The notes under the pieces: generated by a model | What the model was told of the DNA's origin: nothing | The model's database searches: none | Seen by the model: the letters and a program-made list of their open reading frames with translations, nothing else | Position numbers and translations under genes: made by a program | Part shown: positions 8,830 through 19,919 of the stretch, one piece after another | Layout: each line of letters opens with the position of its first letter | Position numbering within the stretch: the stretch's first letter is position 1 | NCBI GenBank assembly: GCA_026075535.2 | Contig: AP026547.1 | Span: 6,014,001-6,078,000 of the forward strand | Source: Tricholoma matsutake | Lineage: Eukaryota; Basidiomycota; Agaricomycetes; Agaricales; Tricholomataceae | DNA length: 64,000 bases | Direction of reading: 5' to 3'

Positions 8830-11800
8830 ATCGTACGCCCTCATTGCCTGTTCATAACCACTTTGAAGTTTTGTCAGTTGAATCCCTGGAGAATGAATCT
8901 GATTTCATGACTATTCCCCTCTCTGAACCTTCAAAGTCGGGTGAAGATGTACCTGCCCCTCCTCTCTCTACCTCTACCTCATGCCCCAAAATTAAATCAT
9001 GGGAGCGCAAACTACCACGCAAATATATTGTTGCATCCACTCCCTCTGCACACTCCTTGAACCTGGCGATCGAACTACAGACTACTGACACTGGACAGAT
9101 ACTTGGTGTCTCTGCGCTCCTAGACTCTGGTGCTACTGGTCTCTTCATTGATGCTGACCTCGCATGACAACATCACCTGAATACTCGCTCACTCTCACGT
9201 CCGATACCTGTTTATAATGTGGATGGATCCCCAAATGAAGCTGGTGCCATCCAAGAGGTTGTGGACCTGGTCCTCCATTACAAAGATCATAGTGAGCATA
9301 CACTTTTTGCTGTCACTCAGTTAGGGAAGCAGAAGGTGATTTTGGGCTATCCGTGGCTTCGAGACCATAACCCAGATGTTAACTGGCGTACTGGGGAGGT
9401 CACCATGAGCCGATGTCCATCCAGCTGTCGCACCTGTTTAACGAAAGCCAGACAAGAGCGCCACGGACAAAGGGCCTCAGTACGATGCACTCAGAAGTGT
9501 TGTGCTGGACCCCTACCTCTGCCTGATGTGGAGTTGGAGGGGGTTCCTGATCTGATACCAGACTCAGATGATGATGAAGAGGAAGCAGAGGAAGTTGAGG
9601 AAGGGGATTGGATTTTCTACACTGCGATTTGTCCATCGCATGAGGTGTGTGCTACATCAAACATATCCCAGCACCTTGCCGAGGCCTTCCACAAAAACAA
9701 TACTGCTAAATCCTCTACTGACTCCTTACTCCCTCATCTTCATGAGTTCGAGGACGTGTTCTCCAAGGAATCATTCGATTCTCTCCCTGCATGCAAGCCA
9801 TGGGATCACACCATCGAACTCATCCCCGGTGCAACCCCTTCCTCCTGCAAGGTCTATCCTCTTTCTCCTGAGGAATAGCGACAGCTTGACCAATTCATCG
9901 ATGAACACCTAACCTCTGGACGTATTCAACCATCCAAATCGCCCATGGCCTCTCCCATTTTCTTTGTCAAGAAGAAGGATGGCTCACTTTGTCCAGTTCA
10001 AGACTATAGAAGGCTCAACGACATCACGGTCAAAAATTGCTACCCGCTACCTCTCATCTCCGAACTTGTGAACCAACTCCATGGAGCGCGATACTTCACC
10101 AAACTCGATGTCCGTTGGGGTTACAATAATGTGAGGATAAAGGAGGGAGATGAGTGGAAGACAGCCTTTTGTACCAACTGTGGTCTTTTTGAACCGTTTG
10201 TCATGTTCTTTGGCCTTACTAATAGTCCTGCCACCTTCCAGACCATGATGAACGACATCTTCCACGACCTCATCCTCGAGGGCATTGTCTGTATCTACCT
10301 CGATGATATCCTCATATTCACTCACACAGTGGAAGAGCATCGTCGCATTACGCGCCTTGTCTTGGACCGACTTCGACAGTACAAACTCTACCTTCGCCAG
10401 GACAAGTGCGAGTTTGAGAAGACCAAGATCGAGTACCTTGGCCTGATTATCTCGGAGGGCCAGGTAGAGATGGATCCGGTCAAGGTGAATGGGGTCATGA
10501 CATGGCCGATGCCCATGAACAAGAAAGAGGTGCAGTCCTTTTTAGGCTTCATCAATTTCTACCGGTGTTTTATCAAGGATTTCTCACATCATGCATGACC
10601 ACTGTTTGACTTGACTGGCAAGGAGGCATGGTGGTGGGACAATGCACAGCAGGAGGCATTCAAAAAGCTTAAAGAGATGGTCACTTCCACTTCCATCCTT
10701 ACCTTTGCTGACAATTTGCGCCCTTTTCGTGTAGAAGCCAACAGTTCTGACTTTGCGATGGGTGCCGTGTTGTCTCAGCAGTCTCTGGAGGACCAGAAGT
10801 GGCATCCTGTTGCGTTCTACTCCAAAAGCTCTAGTGCTGTGGAACAAAACTATGAGATCCATGACAAGGAGATGTTGGTGATAATGCGTGCACTTGAGGA
10901 GTGGCAACACTTCCTTGAGGGTGCCCTACACAAGGTGGAAATTTGGATGGATCACAAGAATCTCGAGTACTTTATGATGGCCAAGAAATTGAACCGTCGT
11001 CAAGCTCGTTGGTCCCTGTATCTATCCAGGTTCAACTTCTCCTTGCACCACTGTCCAGGTCGCAGCATGGGGAAGACCGATGCCCTCTCCTGATGTGCGG
11101 ATCACGGGGATGGTGGTGACGACAATCAAGACATTGTGTTGTTGCAGCCAAACCTGTTTACGATCCGGGTATTGGAAGGTATCGCACCCCAGGGCGAGGA
11201 GCGGGACATCCTACGTGACATCTGTCGCGTGAACTGTAGTGGTTTATACGAGGATGTCATGGCCCGAGCTGTTAAGGAACTGAGGAAGGGATCTACCCTC
11301 TCCTTACGTGTGGCAGAGTGGGCTGAAAAGGAGGACTTGTTGTATTTCTGGGATTGCATCTACGTACCCAACGACCCAGACCTTCATCAATGTATCATAT
11401 CCCAACACCATGACTCACGGATTGCTGGTCACCCTGGATGCTGGAAGACCTTGGAGCTCACCTCACGGAATTATTGGTGGCCGCAGATGTCACGGCTCAT
11501 TGGTCAGTATTGTCATACTTGTGACCTTTGCTTATGCACCAAGATTCCTCATTGCAAACCCATTGGTGAGCTACACCCTCTCCCTGTCCCAGAAAGTCAT
11601 TGGGATGTTGTCAGTGTTGACTTTGTGGTGGAGTTGCCAGAGTCAAACGGGTTTGATGTGGTGATGTGCACAGTTGATTCCGCAGGAAAACGCACTCACT
11701 TCATTCCCACTCACACCACTGTCAGTGCCCTGGGTGCCGCCCACCTCTATCTTCACCATGTCTGGAAATTACATGGACTCCCTGGCGCCTTCCTTTCCAA

Positions 11801-12725
11801 CCGTGGCCCTCAGTTCATAGAAGAGTTCACTTGTGAGCTGTACTGACTTCTGGGTATCAAACTCCTCGCTTCGACTGCTTATCACCCACAAACTGATGGC
11901 CAGACCGAACGAGTCAACCAGGAGTTGGAGCAGTACATCCGTGTCTTCGTCAATGAACACCAGGACGATTGGGACAATCTCCTTCCCCTGGCCAAGTTTG
12001 GATACAACAATCATGTCCATGCTTCCACTCAACAAACCCCCTTCTTCTTGGACACTGGATGGCATCCATGCATGGGATTCAAACCTCACCAAGCCCCCTC
12101 ACATATTGAGACAGTGAATGAGTTCACGGAACGCATGAGGGACAGTTTGGAGGAAGTGAAGGCGGCCTTGGTGAAGGCAAAGGACGACATGGCACATTTC
12201 TACAATCAATGCCACTCTCCAACGCCGCAGTACAAGGTTGGTGATCGAGTTTATCTTGACTCCAGTGACATCTCCACTACCCGTCCGTCCAAAAAACTCT
12301 CCCATCGCTTCCTGGGACCTTTCCCCATTGTCAGGTGCATTGGAACGCATGCCTATCGTCTACGCCTCCCAGCCTCCATGTCTAGACTTCACCCAGTCTT
12401 CCACGTCATGAAACTCCTTCCAGCTCCCTCAGATCCTTTTCCAGGATGCCATTCACGACCACCACCGCCACCTACAGTTGTGGAGGGAGAACCCCAGTAT
12501 GAAGTCGAGTCAATCTTGGACAGCCGGTTACATCGAGGGAAGCTCCAGTATTTGGTACACTGGAAGGGTTATGGGTATGAGGAGAACTCATGGGTTGAGG
12601 AGTCCGATGTGAATGCCCCTTGGTTGGTCAAGGAGTTCCACCAATGGCACATTGCTGCACGTCGCATTCAAGTCAGTGACTTTGGTCATATGCGATTTCG
12701 AATGCATCGGGGCAATGCATCTTAG
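8826..12725 (+). pseudogene. pol: Gypsy-1 pol polyprotein (protease-RT-RNase H-integrase-chromodomain)
   Basis: A single reading frame of 1,300 codons is interrupted only by stops at 9165 (TGA), 9876 (TAG), 10596 (TGA), 11091 (TGA) and 11844 (TGA). Gypsy-E keeps sense codons at the same sites (for example Gln for the TAG, Trp at 10596, Arg at 11091). Protease LLDSGATGLFID is at about 9118. RT has YLDDILIFT near 10291-10320. RNase H shows RVEANSSDFAMGAV and the tail YEIHDKEMLV. The integrase HHCC region has HPGCWKT...CDLCL and the core VSVDFVVELPES. The chromodomain YLVHWKGYGYEENSWV is at about 12548-12595. All catalytic motifs remain, so only the stops inactivate it. Confidence 0.92.
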
Positions 12726-12736
12726 AGGGGGGGTAA
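12723..12736 (+). other. Gypsy-1 polypurine tract
   Basis: TTAGAGGGGGGGTAA spans the end of pol (TAG at 12723-12725) and directly precedes the 3' LTR. It is the usual plus-strand primer position, and Gypsy-E has TTAGAGAGGGGGTGA at the same place. Confidence 0.7.
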
Positions 12737-13159
12737 TGTAAGGGGACTAGAGGGTGTCCCACGTGTTTCTCCTATTTTTTACGTTTGTCCTATATTTTTT
12801 CTTGCCTCGTTTCCTTCTATTCTTTATTTTCTATGATTTTTCTCTTATTTTATTACTAATTTCCCTTTCTATCACATTTGTGCATGTTGACAGTTTTATA
12901 TTTAGAGACGGAGTACCCTTCCAACATCTACCCCTTGGTATTATGTCATGCAGCAGCCTTGATCAGCCTATCTCTGCCTTTTCTATTTTTAGTTATTATT
13001 TGATTTTTGCAGTTTTCACATATACTGGGCACTGGCAAAGGGATCTTTAGAGTTTTCTCTTCGGATTTCCCTTTGCTAGGTGCACCCCCAATCCCTGTAT
13101 TATGTAGCATAATTTTAACTTTGGATTTCCCTTTGCTAGAGGCTGAGGTTGCCCTTATA
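12737..13159 (+). repeat. Gypsy-1 3' LTR
   Basis: It has the same length (423 bp) and ends as the 5' copy. It is followed by CCCTC and then by continuing hAT sequence (TGCTCATGGGGTACATAC). Confidence 0.9.
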
Positions 13160-13252
13160 CCCTCTGCTCATGGGGTACATACGGGGTGCATGGTGACATG
13201 GCAATGACAAGTCCAATGCGATGACAACAACACCCACCACCACCACACCTCC

Positions 13253-13976
13253 TGTTAAGACTATAGGTCTTTAACTCAGCCTTGGCTTTGTATGTTACAG
13301 TTGGAGGCTTTCCAACTGTCTTGTATCGCACTAGGAGGCTTTCCTAGTGTATTGGGCTTCCTGCCTTCACTTGGGTACTTCCTCAAGTTGTCACGGCTGT
13401 CCATACTCAGAGGCTTTCTGAGCAGACCGTAGGTTTGTATATCACAGTTGGAGGCTTTCCAACTGTCGAGTTTGATGTTATCACAGCTAGGGGCTTCCTA
13501 AGCTGTTGAGTGTTCTGGTTGAGTCTAAGACCGTTATTTGAATTAGGTCAAGCTAAGGAATACAGGCAGTATTACTGTAGCTTATATACGGTTCAGAGAA
13601 TGTCTATCGTCCAATCGGAATACGAGATCTTTGTCAAGTAAATATAGAAGGAACAATAGAACAGTAAGCCTCATGCCACGGAGTGCTGCAGCACAGCATG
13701 TCAAAGAACAATAGCAAATAACCCTCATGCCAAGCATGAGGCGTCCAATGTCACGGATCCAATATCAAGGGTCCGATGTCAAGGAGTCCAATGTCATGGA
13801 GTCTGATGTCACGGAGTCCGATGTCATGGAGTCCGATGTCACGGAATACTGCGGTGCAGCATGTTGATTGACAGGAGTCAGGTCAGGGGGGTGTCTCCAT
13901 CGGAAGTGAGTCGTGTTGTGTAAGAGAGGAAAAATGAAGTGCCCAGTCTTGCGGGTCCAGATAACAAATCATAACA
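13253..13976 (-). repeat. Gypsy-2 3' LTR
   Basis: It has 724 bp and carries many short inverted words around GGCTTTCC and CAACTGT, so the LTR is rich in small hairpins (for example CAGTTGGAGGCTTTCCAACT, repeated twice). A TATA-like CTTATATACGG lies at about 13582. Confidence 0.88.
13743..13846. repeat. 15-bp minisatellite inside the Gypsy-2 LTR
   Basis: About seven imperfect copies of GTCCGATGTCACGGA are present. The right LTR (20356-20400) has three and the Gypsy-C LTRs about one, so the array changed after the element inserted or during its replication. Confidence 0.8.
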
Positions 13977-14036
13977 TCACCCTCTCTCTATCTTTGAAGT
14001 CACTGACTTCAATCAAAATCTCTTTCTCCTCTCTAG

Positions 14037-14387
14037 TCAGGAGGTGGGGTGGGGTCGTGGGGTTTGAGGGAATTGGTTGGAGCGCAGCAGTGTTCCCAAC
14101 TCTCCGTGTTCTCCGAGCAGGAGCCTCTTTGCCAGGCTATATCTGCTCTTGTCATCATAGTGGGTATTCCACTGCAGGTCTATCCACAGGGGCACACTTA
14201 CCCCTGATAGTGGTCTTCTGCCGGGGGCGAGTCCTTCTCGATCGATGTAGAAGTCCTCTGGGAAGTAGTCCTCCTCGTCTAGTTCTCCCTTGAAGCACCA
14301 CTCTTCGTACTGTGCCCTCACCCAATTGTAATCCGCTTTCGTGCTTCTCCAGGCAAAGAGACAGCATTTCGGACAGGTCGAGGTCAT
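14037..14387 (-). CDS. Gypsy-2 3'-terminal open frame, unknown function
   Basis: A 116-codon open frame lies downstream of the chromodomain and ends just before the polypurine tract. It is acidic and aromatic-rich (KADYNWVRAQYEEWCFKGEL, EDYFPEDFYIDREG), with a CPKC pair at its start and no membrane segment. It appears to continue in the same direction as the pol C-terminus, so it may be an extra C-terminal domain of pol rather than a separate gene. Gypsy-C has a different, membrane-segment-bearing frame in this position ending in the same PTS-stop. I do not recognise the family. Confidence 0.5.
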   Translation of the reverse strand: MTSTCPKCCLFAWRSTKADYNWVRAQYEEWCFKGELDEEDYFPEDFYIDREGLAPGRRPLSGVSVPLWIDLQWNTHYDDKSRYSLAKRLLLGEHGELGTLLRSNQFPQTPRPHPTS

Positions 14388-14599
14388 CCTTCTTATCCAA
14401 TCATCCCTTGTAATCCAGAAGAGAATCCCATGTGGGCATATCCATGCGGGTCTGCCAGGGAGTATGTTCGTCAGTGGTCGTTGGTCGATGACTGTTCACC
14501 CAGTCCTTGCTGGGGTTCGTGGTAGGTGTAGTGTCGATGGGATGGTGAGCATTCTGTGGTTTCTTTTGTGGTTTGTTCGGTGGGTGTCTTGGTCTTGGG

Positions 14600-15101
14600 G
14601 GTTCTACAGCTGTTGTCGCTGTCTATATGCCCCTAGGATTGTCTTGGCATGTTTCAGGTTTCCCTCGGGCTCCCATGAGTTCTCCGAGGTCGGGTATCCA
14701 ACCCACTTCACTAAGAAGTGCATGGTCCTTCCTTTCTTTTTATGTCCGATGATCGATTCCACTTCATACTCCGATTCACCTTCTATCAGGTCGGGCGGTG
14801 GTTCTGGGAAGTTCGGTCAATGTGTCTCGGTTTCTTTGTATGGGGAAAGAAGTGCCGCATGGAATACCAGGTGTATTTTCCACTGTTCTGGTAACTTCAG
14901 TCGATAGAGAACGGTCCTTCTCTTTTTGGTGCGAGCTTCTTTGTTTGGTGCGTCGTTCTGAGGTTCTTCACTTCTAGCCACACTCTGTCTCCTTCTTTGA
15001 ATGGGGTGAAGTGCCTTGTCGTTCCTTCCACCATCATCTGTCTGGCTAACTTGTGAGTTGCCTTCGCTTTGTCTCGGGCCCGTTGCAGTGCAACTATTCA
15101 T
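14600..15101 (-). pseudogene. pol: Gypsy-2 integrase C-terminus and chromodomain
   Basis: The GPF/Y-like end of the integrase with [16 protein letters not shown] and [12 protein letters not shown] is at about 14817-14905. It is followed across a stop by the acidic linker and a chromodomain with FLVKWVGYPTSENSWEPE at about 14680-14735. Known chromoviral chromodomains bind methylated histone tails and steer integration to heterochromatin; that role is inferred here from family knowledge. Confidence 0.8.
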
Positions 15102-15869
15102 TTTTCTATGGCCGGTATGTTCATCTTCAGGTAGGGGAGTGGGATTGCCTTGGGCTCATAGCCCATCATGAGGTAGAATGGGGAGTTCTTCTGTATGGAG
15201 TGCATTCTCTGGTTGTGCGTGAACTCCGCGGTCAGGAGGAGGTGCTTCCAATTCTCCTGGTTGTTCGAGCAGAAGATCTGTAAGTATACTTCCACTTCCT
15301 GGTTCACCTGTTCTGTCTCCCTGTCGGTCTGGGGGTGGTATGCTGTGCTCATTGCCAGCTTGATTCTGAGCAGCCTTCCTAGCTCCTGGAACAGCTGCGA
15401 GGCAAATCTGGGATCTCTGTTGGAGATGATCTTGTCTGGGAGGCCGAATCGTTTGTAGACGTAGTCTAGATAGAGGGTGGCCACTCCCAATGCATCCACA
15501 GTTTTCCTGCAAGGGATAAAAATTACCCCCTTTGTAAGCCCATGGTCTACCACGACCATGAGTGCATCATAACCATTGGACTCTGGTAGGTCGGTTATGA
15601 AATCTGTTGTCACCATTGCGAATGGTCTTGTCACTTCAGATTTGATTGGTAGTAGCAGGGGGGTCGTCGGGTGCATGTTGACCTTCATCTGCTGGCATAT
15701 TGCACATCCAGCAACGTAGTTCTTGATGTACATCATCATCCCTGGCCACCAGTAGTCTCTCCTGATCATTTCGGTTGTTTGCCATTGTCCTGGGTGTCCG
15801 CTGGTCACTCCTTCGTGGTACTTTTGCACCAGCTTCTTTCGTAGATCTCCGTTGTCTGGGACGTAGCAC
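15098..15869 (-). pseudogene. pol: Gypsy-2 integrase zinc-finger and catalytic core
   Basis: It reads VTSGHPGQWQTTEMIRRDYW, then CAICQQMK (HHCC zinc region) and TTDFITDLPES with the first catalytic Asp. It continues through GLPDKIISNRDPRF, where the second catalytic Asp of the usual SDRD/SDRG is Asn, and AYHPQTDRETEQVNQE with the catalytic Glu. The Asp-to-Asn change is a C-to-T transition on the plus strand (near 15425) and should abolish strand transfer. Confidence 0.88.
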
Positions 15870-15874
15870 CTGTC

Positions 15875-17272
15875 TCAGAAAAATAGAAGGCCGTCTTCTA
15901 TCTTCCAGTCTTCCAGTGCCGACTTCATTGGCAGCATTCCCTTGGTCTTTAGCGCCTCGATTGCGCTTTTCACCAGGTCATCTTTCATGATACTCCCTGT
16001 GAGTAAGTCATGCATTTCGGTGTCAATGAATTTCATGAATACTGTTTCTGGCAGCATTGTGATGTCTTCATTATCATTGTCTTCTTCCAGTATGTGATCT
16101 GCTCTCCGTGATAATGCATCACTCTGTACCATCTGTGATCCAGGCACATGGACAATTTGCAGGTCGAATTCTGACAGGAATAAGCTCCATCTTGCCTGTC
16201 GTCTGTTCAGTTTCTGCGCCGTTCAGAAGTACGTCAAGTTCTTGTCATCCCACAGAATTACCACTGGGTGTTCTGAACCCATTAGGTAGTGTCTCCAGGT
16301 TTCTAGCGATCGTATTATCGCCAGTAGTTCCCTGTCGTAAATCTCGTAGTTCTGTTCTGTTGGTGTTAGCGCATGTGATATATATCCGCACGGGTGCCAG
16401 TCCCCATTCATGTCCCTTTGTCTCAGCACTCCTCCTGTCGCATGTTTTGAGGCATCTGATTCGATCGTGAATGGCTTTGTCGGGTCTGGCATCAGCAGTA
16501 CTGGGGCTTCTGCGAATTTCCTTTTCAGTGTTTGAAAGGCTTGTTCGCATTCCGTTGTCCAGTTGAATGTCTTGTCCTTCTTCATCAGTTCATTAAGCGG
16601 TCTGCTTGTCTCCACGAAATGCCCAATGAATTTCCTGTAGAAATTCCCAAATCCCAGGAAGGATCTGACTGCCTTTACGTTCGTTGGGGTAGGCCAATCC
16701 TGTATACCTGCCAGTTTTGTGTTGTCCATGGCAATTTCATTGGGTTGGATGATTAGACCCAAGAATTCCACTTCATGGACGTTGAACTTGCATTTCTCTG
16801 GCTTCAGGTATAAGTCGTTTTCTGCCAGTCTTTGCAGTACCCTCTTTGTCCTTTCCTGGTGTTCGTTCTGATCCTTGGAGAATATCAGGATGTTGTCCAT
16901 GTAGATCACAAGCCATCCTTCTCCAATCATGTTGCAGAATATCTCGTTCATCATTGCCTGGAAGGTCGCCGGTGAGTTGCATAATCCAAAGAACATCACT
17001 GTTGGTTCAAACAGCCCCCGATTTGTCTTGAAGGCTGCCTTCCATTGATCTCCATCTTTGATTCTGATGTTGTGATATCCCCATCGGATGTCCAATTTCA
17101 TAAACCATTTCGCCCCTCTTAGTTTGTCCAACAGGTCTCCTACCAGCGGCAGCGGGTAGGTGTTCTTGATCGTTCTGTTATTCAAGTACCTGTAATCTTG
17201 GCAGGGTCATAGCGCATCCGAGTCCTTCTTTGCAACAAAGAAGAATGGCGATGCCATGGGCAATTTCGATGG
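15875..17272 (-). pseudogene. pol: Gypsy-2 reverse transcriptase and RNase H
   Basis: RT shows [36 protein letters not shown] and YMDNILIFS. The last normally reads YMDD, so the second catalytic Asp is Asn (16892-16900). The connection has [12 protein letters not shown]. RNase H shows [13 protein letters not shown] and the tail [19 protein letters not shown]. In-frame TGA codons lie at about 17270, 17187 and 16221, each explained by CGA to TGA. The segment 15875-16147 carries the RNase H end and the integrase lead-in (DALSRRADH). Confidence 0.9.
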
Positions 17273-18134
17273 TCAGATGTATCCTTTCTGCAGGCTTTTG
17301 TCGAGAAACTCGTCGAGTTTCTTTTGTTCTGCTGGTGACAGTGGGTAAACCCTGCAATCCTTTGCTACAAAGTCCAGTTTCAGTTCGATCGCGTGATCCC
17401 AGGGTCTTTGATTCTGGGAATCATTCTGATGCTTCCTTTTTGAATATCCGTCGGTACTCCTTGTACTGTTTGGGGAGTAGTTCATCTAGGGTCTTCTGTT
17501 TGGGGTCTCCTTCCTTCTTGTGTGTCAGGTGTTGAGAGACCGATGTCTTTGCCCTAATCCAGATATTTTGTCCATAAGCATATCATGGCGATCCTTTTGC
17601 CTTTATGATCCGAGAGATTGTCTTCGTCGTCAGAGAATATCTGTATCTTGGCTCATCATATTCCTCTGTCAGTGGTGTCTTAGCTGGCTCGAATATTCCA
17701 ATGATGGGTTCTCCTCGGATGTAGGCGACTAGTAGCTCATCATCTTCGATCCTTAGTTCGGGTGTCTCTTTCAGTTGTTCCATTGCCTGTTCTGTTGCCT
17801 GTTTGTGGTTTGCCTGTGCTGGATTTTTCTTCCCGGTGTCTTCTTCATCTTGTGGCCCAATGGGCTCCGCATCTTGAAGAGTCATGATCACAATCTCTTC
17901 ATCGTCAATTTCTTCAATCGTCGCTTTTCTTGTCTCGATGGGCATCTTGCTCCTTTTTGGTTCTTCATGGAGGACTCCTCCTATCAGTTTCACCTTGGCG
18001 ACAACTCTTTGGCATTGCTCTCGGCGTTCTTCTTTTGCCAGTTCTTCTTTCTTGTTTTTCAGGGCTATCTTTTCCCTTGCTTTCGTGACTATTCGGGCCA
18101 GTGCCAGTTGTCCTTCTTCTTTTCTAGCGGCCAA
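17273..18134 (-). pseudogene. pol: Gypsy-2 protease-RT linker and RT start
   Basis: It contains a charged, probably coiled linker (17583-18134; ARKEEGQLALARIVTKAREK) and then [10 protein letters not shown]...[17 protein letters not shown] (17273-17485), the standard entrance to Gypsy RT. A frameshift lies between the two. A similar linker is kept in Gypsy-C up to about 41060. Confidence 0.75.
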
Positions 18135-18251
18135 TTTCTCCAGCTCTCTGGTGGCCAGCTTTTTCCACTGTGCTCGTTCTTCCTCGGCAGCTTTCTTCTT
18201 GAGGGCAAGCTTCTCTTGATCTCTAGCAATGATGCCTCGGCACCATGCCTG

Positions 18252-18824
18252 TCATTCTTCTTTTGTCATGTCTAAGGGGTTCTTCTTCTTTTCGGTTCCC
18301 TTCTGACGCCATGACAGGTGTTCATCATCAGTTTTCTTGGTTTGTACCCTACCGATAAGGGTTCTCCCTCCCCCATGTGAGAATTCAGGGTGGGTCTTGT
18401 CATTTGTTCTGAATTGGAAGGTTCCAATTCTCCAGTCGATTACTGGATTGATTCTCCTGAGCCATGGCAAGCCCAAGATGACTGATTCCTTTCCCAGTCC
18501 TGCAATGAGGAAGGTCGTTGGGAAAGTCCTTCCATTGATCGTCAAGAGTCCCTTGGCATAGTGGGAAATCTCCCCTTTCTTGTTTGGGGTTCCGTCCATG
18601 TTCTTGACCTTGATCACCTTCTCCAGGGGGTACAGTTCGAATCTGCTGTCCTCTGCAAATTCATGACTCATGAATATCCCTCCTGCTCCTGAGTCGAGTA
18701 GGGCTTCGGTTTCGATGGCTTTCCCTCTGCCTGCTCCTAGCACATTGACATCTAAATGCATAGATTGATTCTTCAAAGTGGCTAGTAGTACAGAGCAGAC
18801 AGAGAGTTTGGTGGTACCTGGCAT
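18252..18824 (-). pseudogene. pol: Gypsy-2 retropepsin-type protease
   Basis: An open frame of 190 codons has the aspartic protease motif ALLDSGAGGIFM and the downstream ILGLPWLRRINPVIDW, which is typical of Gypsy retropepsins. The segment itself has no break, but neighbouring segments are out of frame. The Gypsy-C homologue is at 41455-42186. Confidence 0.88.
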
Positions 18825-18903
18825 TGAGGCAGGCCACCCCTTTAAAAACCCTCATCTCCAATGGCAGCGACGGCTGTTGCTTTTTCTTCTCCATCGAGTT
18901 CGT

Positions 18904-19872
18904 TCAAGATCGCTCAGATCTTCGAGTAGGCTTCTTTGCCTTTGTTCTTTGGAAAAGGCCGGTCCTTGGTCCTTGTTTCACCTTTCTTGTGTTCAGTTGC
19001 TCCTGGTAGGAGAGGCGGTTGATCTCGAGTGGGGTTTCCTTTACCTTAGAGGCCGGGAGCTTCTTCGTGAAAGTCTCCTGCAGCCTCCCTGCTATGGCCT
19101 TTGTTCTTCTCCACTGTCCATCGTACTTGGAGGCGGCATTGATCATTCCTTCCAAGGTCGTAGGGATTGTTTCCATGTTGAAAACTCTTTCGAGGAGCTT
19201 GGGGTTCAACCCATCCATAAAGAGTTCAATGAGGGTGGTGTCATCATTGATTCCCGCCTTCTCTCGCAGGATTCAGAACTGCGCAATGTAGTCCTCCAGG
19301 TTCTGTCCCTGCTTCAATGTCTTCATCTCAGTTCTGGCCCTGCCAGCTTTGTCGATCGGCGTGAACGCTGTCTTGAGTGCCGATTCAAAGGCTGACCAAG
19401 TTCCTAGGTCCTCCCTTTCTGCCCATGTCTGTGCCCAGGGCACAGCGGTTCCTCCGTTCATGAAGGACAATGCGAAGATGATTTTCTTCTTGTCGGTGTC
19501 GTAGATTCCATGGTTCACTCTCAAATAGAGTTTCACCTCTTGTAAGAACTTCGCAGTTCTAGTTCAGTCCCCTGTGAAGTCGGAGGGGGTTCGTATCCTG
19601 ATCTCCTTGGTTGATGCGGTGGGTTCGGTAGACATGTTGGCGTTGTCGTTGGATAAGGAGAATGGGTCTTGTTCTGGAGTTTCTTCTGTATCAAGGGATC
19701 TAAAATCTTCTTCGTCGAGGTATCGGGGTTCTTCATCACTGGTTCTCTTTGAGAACCACTTCTGTGCTGGTTCCGAGTATTGTACTAGTCGACCCTGGTA
19801 TCTATGCCATGGGGTTCTTCCTGATGATGATGCTCCGGTTGGAGGTCTATCTGGGCTTTGTCTGAAAGACAT
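18904..19872 (-). pseudogene. gag: Gypsy-2 gag, zinc knuckle deleted
   Basis: The start ATG at 19872 (MSFRQSPDRPPTGASSSG) opens a disordered N-terminus. The capsid-like core follows: FLQEVKLYLRVNHGIYDTD, ALSFMNGGTAVPWAQTWAE, LEDYIAQF, MDGLNPKLLERVFNMETIP. A TGA lies in the core near 19272 and a break near 19563. Compared with Gypsy-C, about 60 bp are missing at about 19006. They would encode MKKGLCFVCHQPRHR, so the CCHC-like knuckle is gone and the rest is out of frame. Confidence 0.85.
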
Positions 19873-19919
19873 TGTGTCTGCACCTAGGTAGGTGGACTTT
19901 GTAGATCAGCTTGACCTTT

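Larger units (their letters stand above)
7133..13159 (+). mobile_element. Gypsy-1, complete chromodomain LTR retrotransposon
   Basis: LTRs of 423 bp at 7133-7555 and 12737-13159 differ at roughly ten positions by eye. CCCTC flanks both ends (7128-7132 and 13160-13164). Internal order is gag, protease, RT, RNase H, integrase, chromodomain, and the LTR ends are TGTAAGGGG and CCCTTATA. The pol frame has no frameshift but five stop codons, so the copy is dead but young. Relatives are the solo LTR at 33597-34034 and Gypsy-E at 52493-59651. Confidence 0.93.
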
